64,000 nt of DNA from NCBI GenBank assembly GCA_039942715.1, contig JBDVBY010000011.1, positions 186,001-250,000 of the forward strand. Reading direction: 5' to 3'. Positions 18,847 to 27,845 of this stretch are shown piece after piece. A program made the position numbers and the translations under genes. A model generated the notes under the pieces. It had not been told where the DNA came from. It made no database searches and saw only the letters and a program-made list of their open reading frames with translations. This DNA is from JABDJX01 sp039942715. Lineage in GTDB: Bacteria; Pseudomonadota; Alphaproteobacteria; Rhodobacterales; Rhodobacteraceae. Numbering within the stretch: the first letter of the stretch is position 1; every line of letters begins with the position of its first letter.

Positions 18847-20493
18847 TCACATGTTTGGATAATTTGGCCCGTCACCTCCCTGCGGTGTGGTCCAGTTGAT
18901 GTTCTGGCTTGGGTCTTTGATATCGCAGGTTTTGCAATGCACGCAGTTCTGAAAATTGATCTGGAACTGCCGCTCAGCCCCCTCTCCAACGAATTCATAC
19001 ACCCCAGCCGGGCAATAGCGCGCAGATGGGCCAGCATATTTTTCCCAGTTCACTTTCACCGGAATATCTGGATCTCCCAGATGCAGGTGCGCAGGCTGGC
19101 TTTCTTCATGGTTAGTGAAGGAAAAGCTAACGTTCGTCAGGCGATCGAACGACAAAACGCCATCCGGTTTGGGGTATTCAATCGGTTGATGTTGTGACGC
19201 AGGCTCGGTGCTTTCCGCATCCGTTTTGCCGTGTGCCTTGGTGCCAAACAGGCTGAAACCCAGGTAGTTGAACCACATGTCAAAGCCGCCCAATAGCAAG
19301 CCGCCCAAGGGTCCATACTTGGCATTCAGTGGTGCAACATTGCGAACGCGTTTCAAATCCTTGCCAACCGGGCCTTCGCGCAACTCGGTGTCATAAGCCT
19401 CAAGCGTGTCGCCGGAACGCCCGGCCACAATCGCCTTATGCGCAGCCTCAGCAGCGGCGATGCCGGAATGCATTGCGTTATGGTTGCCCTTGATCCGCGG
19501 CAAGTTCACCAAACCAGCCGAACAACCAAGCAAAGCACCGCCGGGGAACGCCGATTGTGGGATCGACTGGAAGCCACCCTTGGTAACAGCCCTCGCGCCG
19601 TAAGCCACTCGTTTGCCGCCCTTAAGCACTTTGGCGATTTTCGGGTGATGCTTGAACCGCTGGAATTCCATGTAGGGGAACATGTGCGGGTTCTTGTAGT
19701 TCAAGTCGACGATATATCCGACGTAAACCTGATTGTTATCAAGATGATACATGAAAGAGCCACCCGATTGCTTCCAGCCCAATGGCCAGCCAAGCGTATG
19801 GAGAACCGAGCCTTCGTCATGGTTCTCAGGCTTCACTTCCCAGATCTCTTTCATGCCAAGACCAAACTTCGGCACGTCACAATCGGCAGCAAGATCGTAC
19901 TTCTCGATCACCTGTTTTGAAAGCGAACCGCGCACGCCTTCTGACAGGAACACATACTTGCCCAAAAGCTCCATGCCCGGCTCGGTGTTCTCGCCGTAAG
20001 AGCCATCCGCCTCAAGTCCGAACACACCTGCAACAACGCCAGTCAGTTGCCCATCATCGCCATAAACCAGCTCAGAGCATGCCATGCCGGGGAAAATTTC
20101 AACGCCCATCTCTTCGGCCTGTTCAGCCATCCAGCGGCACACGTTGCCCATTGAGACGATGTAGTTACCGTGATTGTTCATCAAAGGCGGCATCATAAAG
20201 TTCGGTAAGGGCAAGGCACCCGCTTCGCCAAGCACAAGAAACTTGTCCTTCTTCACCTCAACTGTGATCGGCGCGCCCTTATCTTTCCAATCCGGCATCA
20301 AGCGATCCAAGCCAGACGGATCAAGCACGGCCCCAGACAGGATATGCGCCCCAACTTCCGAGCCTTTTTCCAGCACGACGACGTTCAAATCTGCGTCCAG
20401 CTGTTTCAGACGGATCGCCGCCGAAAGCCCCGCTGGCCCCGCACCCACGATAACAACGTCGTATTCCATGCTTTCGCGTTCGATCTCGGCCAT
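18847..20493 (-). CDS. Electron transfer flavoprotein-ubiquinone oxidoreductase
   Basis: ETF-QO takes electrons from ETF, which is fed by acyl-CoA dehydrogenases, and reduces ubiquinone at the inner membrane. The 548-residue protein has the FAD loop GAGPAGLSAAIRL near residue 16 and the C-terminal [4Fe-4S] site NCVHCKTCDIKDPSQ. Length and order match the family. It would serve the acyl-CoA dehydrogenase at 61231-63009. The 226-bp region up to the TPR gene shows no gene. Confidence 0.95.
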   Translation of the reverse strand: MAEIERESMEYDVVIVGAGPAGLSAAIRLKQLDADLNVVVLEKGSEVGAHILSGAVLDPSGLDRLMPDWKDKGAPITVEVKKDKFLVLGEAGALPLPNFMMPPLMNNHGNYIVSMGNVCRWMAEQAEEMGVEIFPGMACSELVYGDDGQLTGVVAGVFGLEADGSYGENTEPGMELLGKYVFLSEGVRGSLSKQVIEKYDLAADCDVPKFGLGMKEIWEVKPENHDEGSVLHTLGWPLGWKQSGGSFMYHLDNNQVYVGYIVDLNYKNPHMFPYMEFQRFKHHPKIAKVLKGGKRVAYGARAVTKGGFQSIPQSAFPGGALLGCSAGLVNLPRIKGNHNAMHSGIAAAEAAHKAIVAGRSGDTLEAYDTELREGPVGKDLKRVRNVAPLNAKYGPLGGLLLGGFDMWFNYLGFSLFGTKAHGKTDAESTEPASQHQPIEYPKPDGVLSFDRLTNVSFSFTNHEESQPAHLHLGDPDIPVKVNWEKYAGPSARYCPAGVYEFVGEGAERQFQINFQNCVHCKTCDIKDPSQNINWTTPQGGDGPNYPNM

Positions 20494-20750
20494 GAAAATT
20501 CCCTCATAAATCGGTCCGCTCCTGCCTAGTAATACTGGCGCTTGGGGTCAATCACGACGGGGCGTTATGTCAGGAAGAGTGAAAATGCGCGTGGTTTGGC
20601 AACGGTGTAGAACGAGGTGACCTTGGCTCTGTAAGCGAAGCAGACTTTGGCACCCTAGCGACATTGACCTTTGGTATCCTTCACAGCGATCTTTGGCCTT
20701 CGACCAGTCAAAAGGGTCGCCGCAGTTTTTAAATGCATGGAGAGGGCCGA

Positions 20751-20897
20751 ATGGCAGAAGTGGCGCGGCTAAAAGCGCATGAATTGCGGGACCTGGTTGA
20801 TGACAGTAACCTTGGTGAACAGGCTAGTCTCATGGATGGCAAAAGTTCCTTCAAGCTGGACAAGGGTCGTATCGTTGGCGGCCATTCGCGCACGTGA
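20751..20897 (+). CDS. Possible small ORF, 48 aa
   Basis: An ATG at 20751 has GGAGAGG about 5 bases before it and opens a 48-codon frame that is hydrophilic and Lys/Asp/Gly-rich (MAEVARLKAHELRD...). I do not recognise it. The ribosome site is the only positive sign, so it may be chance. Confidence 0.3.
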   Translation: MAEVARLKAHELRDLVDDSNLGEQASLMDGKSSFKLDKGRIVGGHSRT

Positions 20898-21006
20898 CTG
20901 AAAATGGTCTGGCCGGGAACCCGGTACGATCAAATGCAGACAAGGGTACCAAAATGCTGGAAGCCGCTGTGGGCGCAAACCCGTTTTTTTAACCTACGTT
21001 TTATCT

Positions 21007-21165
21007 TTCTTACCGCATGACCGCGCGCCGCGCCAAAAACCGCCCATACAGACACATCCACCTACGCGATACCGATGTAAAACCGACGTTAAACCGACGC
21101 CGCGATTTTGGCCCAAAAAGCCACGAACAAAGGCGTTAATGCCGCAAAGCGTTGCGCGCAACACC
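21007..21165 (-). repeat. 159-bp modular intergenic element, copy A
   Basis: On the minus strand the order is GGTGTTGCGCG, 14 bases, ATTAAC, 35 bases, four 11-bp units (21099 down to 21056: CGTCGGTTTAA, CGTCGGTTTTA, CATCGGTATCG, CGTAGGTGGAT), 39 bases, GCGGTAAGAA. Copy B at 47640-47798 has the same blocks at the same or one-base-shifted spacing and the same total length. Confidence 0.75.
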
Positions 21166-21274
21166 CCCACGGGCTCGGTTCATTAACCTCTCAGGCTTGA
21201 TCCGGGACAAGGGCTTGCCCTTCGACCCGTCGGGACGTTAGAAAGATCCGACGCTCTTGATAGATGTGGACATC

Positions 21275-21745
21275 ATGGAAAAGATACCGCTCACACGCGC
21301 AGGCCATACCGCGCTGAATGAAGAATTGAAGCAACTGAAATCGGTTGAACGCCCGGCTGTTATCCGCGCGATTGCCGAGGCGCGAGAGCATGGTGATTTG
21401 TCCGAGAACGCCGAGTATCACGCTGCGCGCGAAAAGCAGAGCTTTATCGAGGGTCGTGTCAAAGAGCTGGAAGGCGTTTTATCGCTCGCAGATGTGATCG
21501 ATACGTCAAAAATGTCAGGCACAGTTAAGTTTGGAGCTGTTGTCACGGTTGTGGACGAAGACACTGACGAAGAAAAAACCTATCAGATCGTAGGCGAACC
21601 CGAGGCAGACATCGAAGCGCTCAAGCTGAATATCAAATCGCCCTTGGCTCGCGCTTTGATTGGTAAAGACGAAGGTGACAGCGTCGAAGTGCGCACCCCC
21701 GGTGGGGAAAAAGCCTATGAAATTTTGAAGATCGAATACTCGTAA
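21275..21745 (+). CDS. greA: Transcription elongation factor GreA
   Basis: GreA rescues arrested RNA polymerase by stimulating cleavage of the backtracked transcript. The 156-residue protein has the N-terminal coiled coil with the acidic tip (AREHGDLSENAEY) and the C-terminal FKBP-like domain. The ATG at 21275 gives the family N-terminus MEKIPLT; a TTG at 21257 is in frame but unlikely. The next gene follows after 15 bp. Confidence 0.97.
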   Translation: MEKIPLTRAGHTALNEELKQLKSVERPAVIRAIAEAREHGDLSENAEYHAAREKQSFIEGRVKELEGVLSLADVIDTSKMSGTVKFGAVVTVVDEDTDEEKTYQIVGEPEADIEALKLNIKSPLARALIGKDEGDSVEVRTPGGEKAYEILKIEYS

Positions 21746-21760
21746 ATAGGGACGGCCCCG

Positions 21761-22786
21761 ATGTCCGAAAGCCAACCTGAACCGACGGTGGATCTTGGGA
21801 TCTATGCGCGCTCAACTGCGTCTGAAGGTATGGACACATTGACTAAGATTGCGCTGATCGCCTCGTTAGCGTGGCTGGTTGTTGTCGTGTTCTTTTTGGC
21901 GTTTGTCGGCTTTGGGGATGCGGGCTCTCTTGCCGGTCTGCGGTTTCTTGTGACCCTTTTGGCCGTCGTTCTTCCGATTGGTTTGTTGTGGGTTGGTTTG
22001 CTCGCATTCAAAGGCGCGCGCCTGATGCGCGACGAAAGCGAACGCTTGCAAGCCTCGATGGATTCGATGCGCCAAGTCTATGTAAGCCAAGCACAAATGG
22101 CCGCCACAGCTTTGGGTCCAAACGTTGAACGCAAGATTGACGAGTTGGTCAAACGCCAGCGTCAAACGGAAAGCACACTTTCCGCCATGTCAATTCCACC
22201 AATGCCAGATGCCGCGCCACCTGCGCGCCCGTTTGCGACACAGCCGCAGCCGCAGACGGACTTTCCGCTGGAAGAACAAGGCGCTTTGGAATTCGCGACA
22301 GGGCCTGCGCCGGTCCCTGTGACAATTCCGGATTTCATCTCGGCGATGAATTTTCCGGAAACGACAGAAGACCGCGAAGGGTTCGCCGCCCTGCGCAAAG
22401 CTCTTGCCGATCCACGCGCCTCGCGTTTGATCCGTGCCAGTCAGGATGTGCTGACCTTGCTTAGCCAAGACGGCATCTACATGGATGATCTAACGCCGGA
22501 TCGCTCGCGCCCCGAGATTTGGCGTCGCTTTGCCGCCGGAGACCGCGGGCTTGCCATCGCCGGTCTTGGCGGTGTGCGCGATCGCTCTTCACTGGCATTG
22601 TCATCGTCACGCATGCGCCAGGATCAGGTGTTTCGCGACTCCGCCCATCATTTTTTGCGTGCCTTTGACAAGACTTTTTCGCACCTTGCAGAAGGTCTCA
22701 GCGATCAGGAGATCGCGGCATTGGCAGAGACGCGCACAGCGCGCGCGTTCATGCTATTAGGGCGTGTTGCTGGAATTTTTGACTGA
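21761..22786 (+). CDS. Hypothetical protein with two membrane helices
   Basis: I do not recognise a named family. The 341-residue protein has two membrane segments (about 27-50 and 60-85), then a helical, probably coiled-coil stretch (85-140), a Pro/Ala-rich linker (145-185) and a folded helical C-terminal domain (190-341). The arrangement recalls conserved alphaproteobacterial membrane proteins with a large cytoplasmic domain. It is probably co-transcribed with greA. Its stop codon abuts that of the convergent protease gene. Confidence 0.8.
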   Translation: MSESQPEPTVDLGIYARSTASEGMDTLTKIALIASLAWLVVVVFFLAFVGFGDAGSLAGLRFLVTLLAVVLPIGLLWVGLLAFKGARLMRDESERLQASMDSMRQVYVSQAQMAATALGPNVERKIDELVKRQRQTESTLSAMSIPPMPDAAPPARPFATQPQPQTDFPLEEQGALEFATGPAPVPVTIPDFISAMNFPETTEDREGFAALRKALADPRASRLIRASQDVLTLLSQDGIYMDDLTPDRSRPEIWRRFAAGDRGLAIAGLGGVRDRSSLALSSSRMRQDQVFRDSAHHFLRAFDKTFSHLAEGLSDQEIAALAETRTARAFMLLGRVAGIFD

Positions 22787-23677
22787 TCAGAACAAAAAGT
22801 CAGTCTCTTCTTCTGCCATTTGTGCGTCATGGCAAGCGCTACACCCACAACCGGGAAGCCCGGTATGACTCCCAAACCCAGCTAGGTATGCAACGTGACT
22901 CTCTGTCACCGGCAGAATCTCAGATAGATCAGGGTAGTCGTTTCCATCTGCGACGGTATCGTCGTCACCCTCGTTTCTATTCGGTAAAACCCCAGCCGCA
23001 GCAACCGCACCAATCGGGCCAAACCCGAAAACCAAAGCCAAAAGCCCAAGTATCGCAGCAAGCGCGCCACCACCGCCACCACCGCCGCCATCATCGCTTA
23101 CAGAGATGCCAGTGGACGGGGCCTCGACCTGTTCTGCGTCCGCCAAGGGCGCATCCTCATCGTCGCGGCCATAAAGAAATTGAGCTGCAGCGATATCGCC
23201 ATTGCCTAGATCACTTGCGAAAATCGTAGCGTTCATGATTTCACTTGTGTCTGGAACGTGCTCAAGCCCGATCGCGTGCCCAATCTCGTGCAATGCCACT
23301 GCGTAAAAATCGCCAAAAAAGTCAGGGGCATCAGAGCCAAAAGGCGCCCATTCAACGTTGGTAGAGAAAAAGACATCAACGTCAGTGATTTCGGCGCCAG
23401 ATGATCGGATCGTCGCCAAACCTGCAATGGGCGGAGCCAAAGAGCGTGCGCCAATGGTGATGTCGGTTGCAACACCACTGCTGACCATCTCGAAATCAAT
23501 TGCGGCGACGCTTTCCCATCGATCAAAAGCAAGCTGCAAAGCAGCGTCAAATTCAGCTTCATTAGAGCCTGGATCGACGGTCAGCGCATCGAAGTAGTTA
23601 GCAGACCACGTTACTGGGCCCCCGCTTGGGGTCCCAATTGTGTCACCCCATTTGATCGTTCCCGGCACATAGCTCAT
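22787..23677 (-). CDS. Matrixin-like zinc metalloprotease with Gly run and internal membrane segment
   Basis: The 296-residue protein has the metzincin zinc site HEIGHAIGLEH (His130, Glu131, His134, His140) and a Met-turn candidate at Met148 (SEIMNA). The N-terminal half reads like an M10/matrixin catalytic domain. Unlike RTX proteases it has no glycine-aspartate repeats. Instead eight glycines (197-204) lead into a hydrophobic segment of about 25 residues, an acidic stretch, and a tail with HTGLPGCGCSACH. No N-terminal signal peptide is visible. Secretion route and substrate are unknown. Confidence 0.85.
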   Translation of the reverse strand: MSYVPGTIKWGDTIGTPSGGPVTWSANYFDALTVDPGSNEAEFDAALQLAFDRWESVAAIDFEMVSSGVATDITIGARSLAPPIAGLATIRSSGAEITDVDVFFSTNVEWAPFGSDAPDFFGDFYAVALHEIGHAIGLEHVPDTSEIMNATIFASDLGNGDIAAAQFLYGRDDEDAPLADAEQVEAPSTGISVSDDGGGGGGGGALAAILGLLALVFGFGPIGAVAAAGVLPNRNEGDDDTVADGNDYPDLSEILPVTESHVAYLAGFGSHTGLPGCGCSACHDAQMAEEETDFLF

Positions 23678-23803
23678 GGATTCAACAAGCCCCTCACAGC
23701 TGGTGGGGTGAAAGCTAATTTAACGCTTCCGCTAAGGCAACGCCGAAAGGTTAACAAGTTCGGCGATGGCATGCCGACGCCGGGTGTTCTTGGTTGAAGC
23801 GCG

Positions 23804-24979
23804 CTACTGAATATCAGCGAAAGCCGCTTCAATTCGCTTGATTGCCGTCAAAAGTGTTGGTCGTGGTAGCGCGACATTAAAACGCAAGTGTCCTGATCCA
23901 CCTTTCCCAAAAGCTGTGCCGGGGCTTGGGGCAACTTTGGCGACTTCAACCAAACGCTTCAAAAGGTCTGAATCCTCAATTCCTAGAGCCGAAAAATCGA
24001 CCCAAGTCAGATAGGTAGATTGCATATCCATAACATGTACGCCGGGGATACGCCCAATCCTGTCCGAAAAAATGCGAAAGTTTTCAGCGATATAGGCGCG
24101 CACGGCATCCGACCAATCGCCGCCTTGTGTGAAAGCGGCGGTCAGCATAGCCATGCCAAATCTGTTCGGGCTCGACTCACGGTCAAGCATGGTGCGATCA
24201 AGACCTTTGCGGCGCTGCGCATCTGGCGCAATGAGTATTCCAGTCTCGGCACCAGCGATATTGAATCCCTTAGAAGCCGCCGTAAGCACCACCAACCGGT
24301 CAACACAATCGGGCGCTGCAACGGCCGTTGGCACAAATTTTGCGCCCGGAAAAACAAGGTCCATGTGAATCTCATCTGCGATCAGCACAAGGTCATGCTT
24401 GGCACAAAACGCAGCAAGAGCACGGATTTCATCATCGTTCCAAATCCGCCCACCGGGGTTATGTGGGCTACAGAATGTCAGGATTTTCTCGCGGCCTGTA
24501 AGCGAGGCTTCCAGCGTACCCAAATCCATAAAGAATTGACCATCGCGCTCAACAAGTTGGCTTTCCACCACGACACGACCCATCGCTTCGATCTGACGAT
24601 AAAACGCGTGGTAAACGGGGGCGAAAACGATGACGCCATCACCGGGGTCGCTGTAGGTGGCAATCGTGTCCCCATAACCGCTGATTACACCATGTGTGTA
24701 GCGCGTCCAGGATGGGTTCATCGCCCAACCGTGCCGGTCATTCATCCAATCCGCCACAGCCTTGTTCGCAGTGCTTGGGTCGGTGTGATACCCAAATACG
24801 CCCATATCAATCTCGGCTTGCACAGCTTGCAAAATGGCAGGGGCCGCCCGGTAATCCATATCTGCAACCCACATCGGAATGACGTCCGGATCATCGGTCC
24901 CAAAGACGCGTTTCAGTGCATCATACTTAGAAGAATGTGTGCCGCGTAGGGCATGCTGGGTGTCAAAATCGTAAGTCAT
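23804..24979 (-). CDS. PatB/MalY-type aminotransferase, cystathionine beta-lyase-like
   Basis: This PLP enzyme of fold type I has 391 residues. The PLP lysine is in LTAASKGFNIAG, and GRIWND and SPNRFG are typical of PatB/MalY C-S lyases, which release homocysteine or thiols from cystathionine-like substrates. Start at the ATG 24979; a TTG three codons upstream is possible. It is divergent from preT across a 168-bp region that contains an imperfect palindrome. Confidence 0.88.
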   Translation of the reverse strand: MTYDFDTQHALRGTHSSKYDALKRVFGTDDPDVIPMWVADMDYRAAPAILQAVQAEIDMGVFGYHTDPSTANKAVADWMNDRHGWAMNPSWTRYTHGVISGYGDTIATYSDPGDGVIVFAPVYHAFYRQIEAMGRVVVESQLVERDGQFFMDLGTLEASLTGREKILTFCSPHNPGGRIWNDDEIRALAAFCAKHDLVLIADEIHMDLVFPGAKFVPTAVAAPDCVDRLVVLTAASKGFNIAGAETGILIAPDAQRRKGLDRTMLDRESSPNRFGMAMLTAAFTQGGDWSDAVRAYIAENFRIFSDRIGRIPGVHVMDMQSTYLTWVDFSALGIEDSDLLKRLVEVAKVAPSPGTAFGKGGSGHLRFNVALPRPTLLTAIKRIEAAFADIQ

Positions 24980-25082
24980 CGCGCGCAAACCTTTGGTAGA
25001 CAGAGCGGCACCATATCAGCCTGCAATCCACTCACAAGGGAGGGAACTCTCTGTAATCAAATGAAAATGCGAATTTCCATTT

Positions 25083-25098
25083 TTTACCTTTTGATAAA
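25083..25098. promoter_or_regulatory. Weak RutR-like palindrome upstream of preT
   Basis: TTTACCTTTTGATAAA matches 10 of the 14 defined bases of the RutR box TTGACCA-N2-TGGTCAA. It lies 50 bp before preT. By itself it is weak; it is listed because the box at 29261 is strong. Confidence 0.3.
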
Positions 25099-25147
25099 AA
25101 TATTTTTTGTGCAATGTTTAGAAGACCGATGAAATGACGAGGCCTTC

Positions 25148-26482
25148 ATGAACAGTCAACACACGCCCGGGATTGTGCCAGAGCGACTGAGCACCGAAGA
25201 GGTTGCCCGCAACTTTGATGATTTGCACGCTCCTTACCAGCCGCACGAAGCCGCTGTCGCCGCTGATAGGTGCTATTTCTGCCATGACGCGCCTTGCGTC
25301 ACCGCGTGCCCAACAGACATCGACATTCCATTGTTCATTCGTCAGATCAGCACGGGAACGCCTGAAGCAGCGGCCAAGACTATCTTTGATCAGAACATTC
25401 TGGGTGGTATGTGTGCCCGCGTGTGTCCTACCGAAGACCTTTGCGAGCAAGCCTGCGTGCGCGAGATGGCGGAAGGCAAGCCGGTTGAAATCGGGCGGCT
25501 GCAACGCTTTGCGACGGATGTGCTGATGGAAAACGGTGTACATCCATATGCGCGCGCAAATCATACAGGCAAGAAAGTGGCTGTGATCGGTGCGGGTCCT
25601 GCAGGTTTGGCCTGCGCGCATCGCCTTGCCATGCTGGGCAATGATGTGACTATTTATGACAGCAAACCCAAAGCGGGCGGTTTGAACGAATACGGGATCG
25701 CCGCCTACAAAACGACCGACAATTTTGCCGCAGCCGAAGTGGAATGGCTCTGTTCTATAGGTGGGATCGAGATCAAGTACGGGATGGCCCTAGGCGATAA
25801 TTTAAACCTTGATGACGCCGTTGGCTGTTTTGCCGCCACGTTTCTCGCCGTGGGTCTTGGCGGTGTGAATGCAATGCAAATCGATGGGAACGACAAAGAT
25901 GGCGTGACTGACGCTGTGTCGTTTATCGAAGAACTGCGTCAGGCAAGCGATCTGACCAAGCTGCCTGTGGGTCGCAATGTGGTTGTGATCGGGGGTGGGA
26001 TGACCGCGGTCGATGCCGCTGTACAATCACGTTTGTTGGGCGCCGAACAGGTTACCATCGCCTATCGCCGTGGCCGCGATGCAATGAGCGCTAGCCGCTA
26101 TGAACAAGACCTCGCCGCCTCGCATGGTGTGAAGTTGATGTTCAATGTTCAGCCCAAAGCGGTGCACGGAAACGGAGCTGCAACCGAGATTGAACTGGAA
26201 TACACAGCAGAAAGCGAAGGCACTTTAAGCGGGACGGGCGAAACCGTTCGACTGCCCGCCGATCAAGTATTTCGCGCTATTGGTCAATCGCTTGAAACCG
26301 ACGCTGGGCTTACGCTTGATGGACGCAAAATCGCTGTAACAGGGGCGGGTCGCACCAGCCGTGACGGCGTTTGGGCCGGTGGCGATTGTGCATCCGGCGG
26401 TGACGATCTGACGGTGACAGCGGTGGCTGAAGGGCGCGACGCTGCCATGGATATTCACGCAACTCTGAACGGAGGCGCTTAA
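25148..26482 (+). CDS. preT: NAD-dependent dihydropyrimidine dehydrogenase subunit PreT
   Basis: PreT is the NAD(P)H-oxidising, FAD-containing partner of PreA; together they reduce uracil and thymine to the dihydro forms. The 444-residue protein has N-terminal Fe-S cysteine sets (CYFCHDAPCVTACPTDID and CARVCPTEDLCEQACVR) and two Rossmann loops (GAGPAGLACAHRL and GGGMTAVDAA). It corresponds to the N-terminal half of mammalian DPYD. preA follows after 3 bases. Confidence 0.93.
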   Translation: MNSQHTPGIVPERLSTEEVARNFDDLHAPYQPHEAAVAADRCYFCHDAPCVTACPTDIDIPLFIRQISTGTPEAAAKTIFDQNILGGMCARVCPTEDLCEQACVREMAEGKPVEIGRLQRFATDVLMENGVHPYARANHTGKKVAVIGAGPAGLACAHRLAMLGNDVTIYDSKPKAGGLNEYGIAAYKTTDNFAAAEVEWLCSIGGIEIKYGMALGDNLNLDDAVGCFAATFLAVGLGGVNAMQIDGNDKDGVTDAVSFIEELRQASDLTKLPVGRNVVVIGGGMTAVDAAVQSRLLGAEQVTIAYRRGRDAMSASRYEQDLAASHGVKLMFNVQPKAVHGNGAATEIELEYTAESEGTLSGTGETVRLPADQVFRAIGQSLETDAGLTLDGRKIAVTGAGRTSRDGVWAGGDCASGGDDLTVTAVAEGRDAAMDIHATLNGGA

Positions 26483-26485
26483 ACA

Positions 26486-27790
26486 ATGGCTGATCTGACA
26501 ACTGACTTTCTGGGTATCAAAAGCCCCAATCCTTTCTGGCTCGCTTCCGCGCCACCAACCGACAAAGAATACAACGTACGACGTGCTTTCGAGGCCGGAT
26601 GGGGCGGCGTGGTTTGGAAAACGCTGGGCGAAGAAGGCCCACCGATCGTCAATGTTAATGGCCCCCGTTACGGCGTCGTGCATGGCGCGGATCGTCGTGT
26701 TTTGGGCCTGAACAACATTGAGCTGATCACGGATCGCTCTCTTGAGATCAACCTTGAAGAAATCACCCGCGTGAAGAAGGACTATCCTGATCGTGCCGTC
26801 GTCGTCTCGATTATGGTGCCCTGCGAAGAGCAGGCGTGGAAAGACATCCTGCCGCGCGTCGAAGCCACCGGTGCAGATGGGATCGAGCTGAACTTTGGGT
26901 GTCCGCATGGCATGTCTGAACGCGGCATGGGGTCAGCCGTAGGGCAGGTGCCCGAGTATATCGAAATGGTGACGCGCTGGTGCAAACAATACTACTCCAA
27001 GCCTGTCATCGTGAAGCTGACGCCAAATATTACCGACATTCGCAAACCTGCTGAGGCTGCAAAAAAGGGTGGGGCGGACGCGGTGTCGCTGATCAACACG
27101 ATCAACTCAATTATCTCGGTCAATCTCGATACGATGAGTCCCGAGCCTTCCATTGACGGTAAAGGCAGCCACGGCGGCTATTGTGGGCCAGCGGTCAAAC
27201 CAATTGCTATGTCGATGGTTTCGGATATTGCCCGCGCTCCTGCCACCGCCGGCCTGCCAATTTCCGGCATTGGTGGCGTGACCACGTGGCGCGACGCAGC
27301 CGAATTCATCACACTTGGCTGTGGCAACGTGCAAGTTTGTACGGCAGCGATGACTTATGGTTTCAAGGTGGTGCAGGAAATGATTTCTGGTCTGTCGCAA
27401 TGGATGGACGAAAAAGGTCACACCTCTATCGACGATTTCAAAGGTGCGGCAGTGCCGAACACGACGGATTGGCAACATTTGAACCTGAATTATGTCACCA
27501 AAGCCGAGATTAGCCAGGACGATTGTATTCAATGTGGGCGCTGCTACGCTGCCTGTGAAGATACATCACACCAGGCAATCGCGATGTCAGCCGACCGCAC
27601 CTTTACCGTCAAGGACGAGGAATGCGTTGCATGTAACCTTTGCGTAGAAGTCTGCCCGGTTGAAAACTGCATTACTATGGTCAGGCTTGAGCCCGGTACG
27701 ATTGATCCGCGCACCGGCAAAGTGGTGGAAGAAGACTATGGCAACTGGACAACGCATCCCAATAATCCAGGCGCACTCGCAGCAGAATAA
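26486..27790 (+). CDS. preA: NAD-dependent dihydropyrimidine dehydrogenase subunit PreA
   Basis: PreA holds the FMN barrel where pyrimidines are reduced, plus two C-terminal [4Fe-4S] clusters (CIQCGRCYAACED and CVACNLCVEVCPVENC). The 434-residue protein is full length. The barrel includes NFGCPHGMSERGMGSAVGQ; mammalian DPYD has its catalytic Cys in the equivalent GMG-x-AC-GQ loop, and Val occupies that place here. A hairpin follows the stop, shared with the convergent gene. Confidence 0.93.
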   Translation: MADLTTDFLGIKSPNPFWLASAPPTDKEYNVRRAFEAGWGGVVWKTLGEEGPPIVNVNGPRYGVVHGADRRVLGLNNIELITDRSLEINLEEITRVKKDYPDRAVVVSIMVPCEEQAWKDILPRVEATGADGIELNFGCPHGMSERGMGSAVGQVPEYIEMVTRWCKQYYSKPVIVKLTPNITDIRKPAEAAKKGGADAVSLINTINSIISVNLDTMSPEPSIDGKGSHGGYCGPAVKPIAMSMVSDIARAPATAGLPISGIGGVTTWRDAAEFITLGCGNVQVCTAAMTYGFKVVQEMISGLSQWMDEKGHTSIDDFKGAAVPNTTDWQHLNLNYVTKAEISQDDCIQCGRCYAACEDTSHQAIAMSADRTFTVKDEECVACNLCVEVCPVENCITMVRLEPGTIDPRTGKVVEEDYGNWTTHPNNPGALAAE

Positions 27791-27799
27791 CCCGCATCA

Positions 27800-27823
27800 T
27801 CCCGCCCCAAACCTGGGACGGGA
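27800..27823. terminator. Hairpin between convergent preA and the next gene
   Basis: TCCCGCCCCA and TGGGACGGGA form a 10-bp stem with one mismatch around AACC. No T-tract is present, so a bidirectional terminator is probable but not certain. Confidence 0.5.
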
Positions 27824-27845
27824 CAACGGGAGGGACGTCTTGGTG

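Larger units (their letters stand above)
20494..21274. other. Long divergent intergenic region upstream of greA
   Basis: This 781-bp gap separates divergent ETF-QO and greA. It holds a possible 48-codon ORF (20751-20897), the 159-bp modular element A (21007-21165), a perfect palindrome GTTGCGCGCAAC at 21151-21162 and a T7 run near 20983. I see no tRNA or long ORF in it. Confidence 0.6.

Noticed and set aside
20494..21274. Possible CRISPR-like array in the long gap
   Set aside because: The repeats are only 11 bp and directly abutting with no spacers, so they are not CRISPR.
24020..24949. 309-codon open frame on the plus strand
   Set aside because: It is antisense to the PatB-type aminotransferase, which has complete PLP motifs. 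No family features are visible in the antisense reading.
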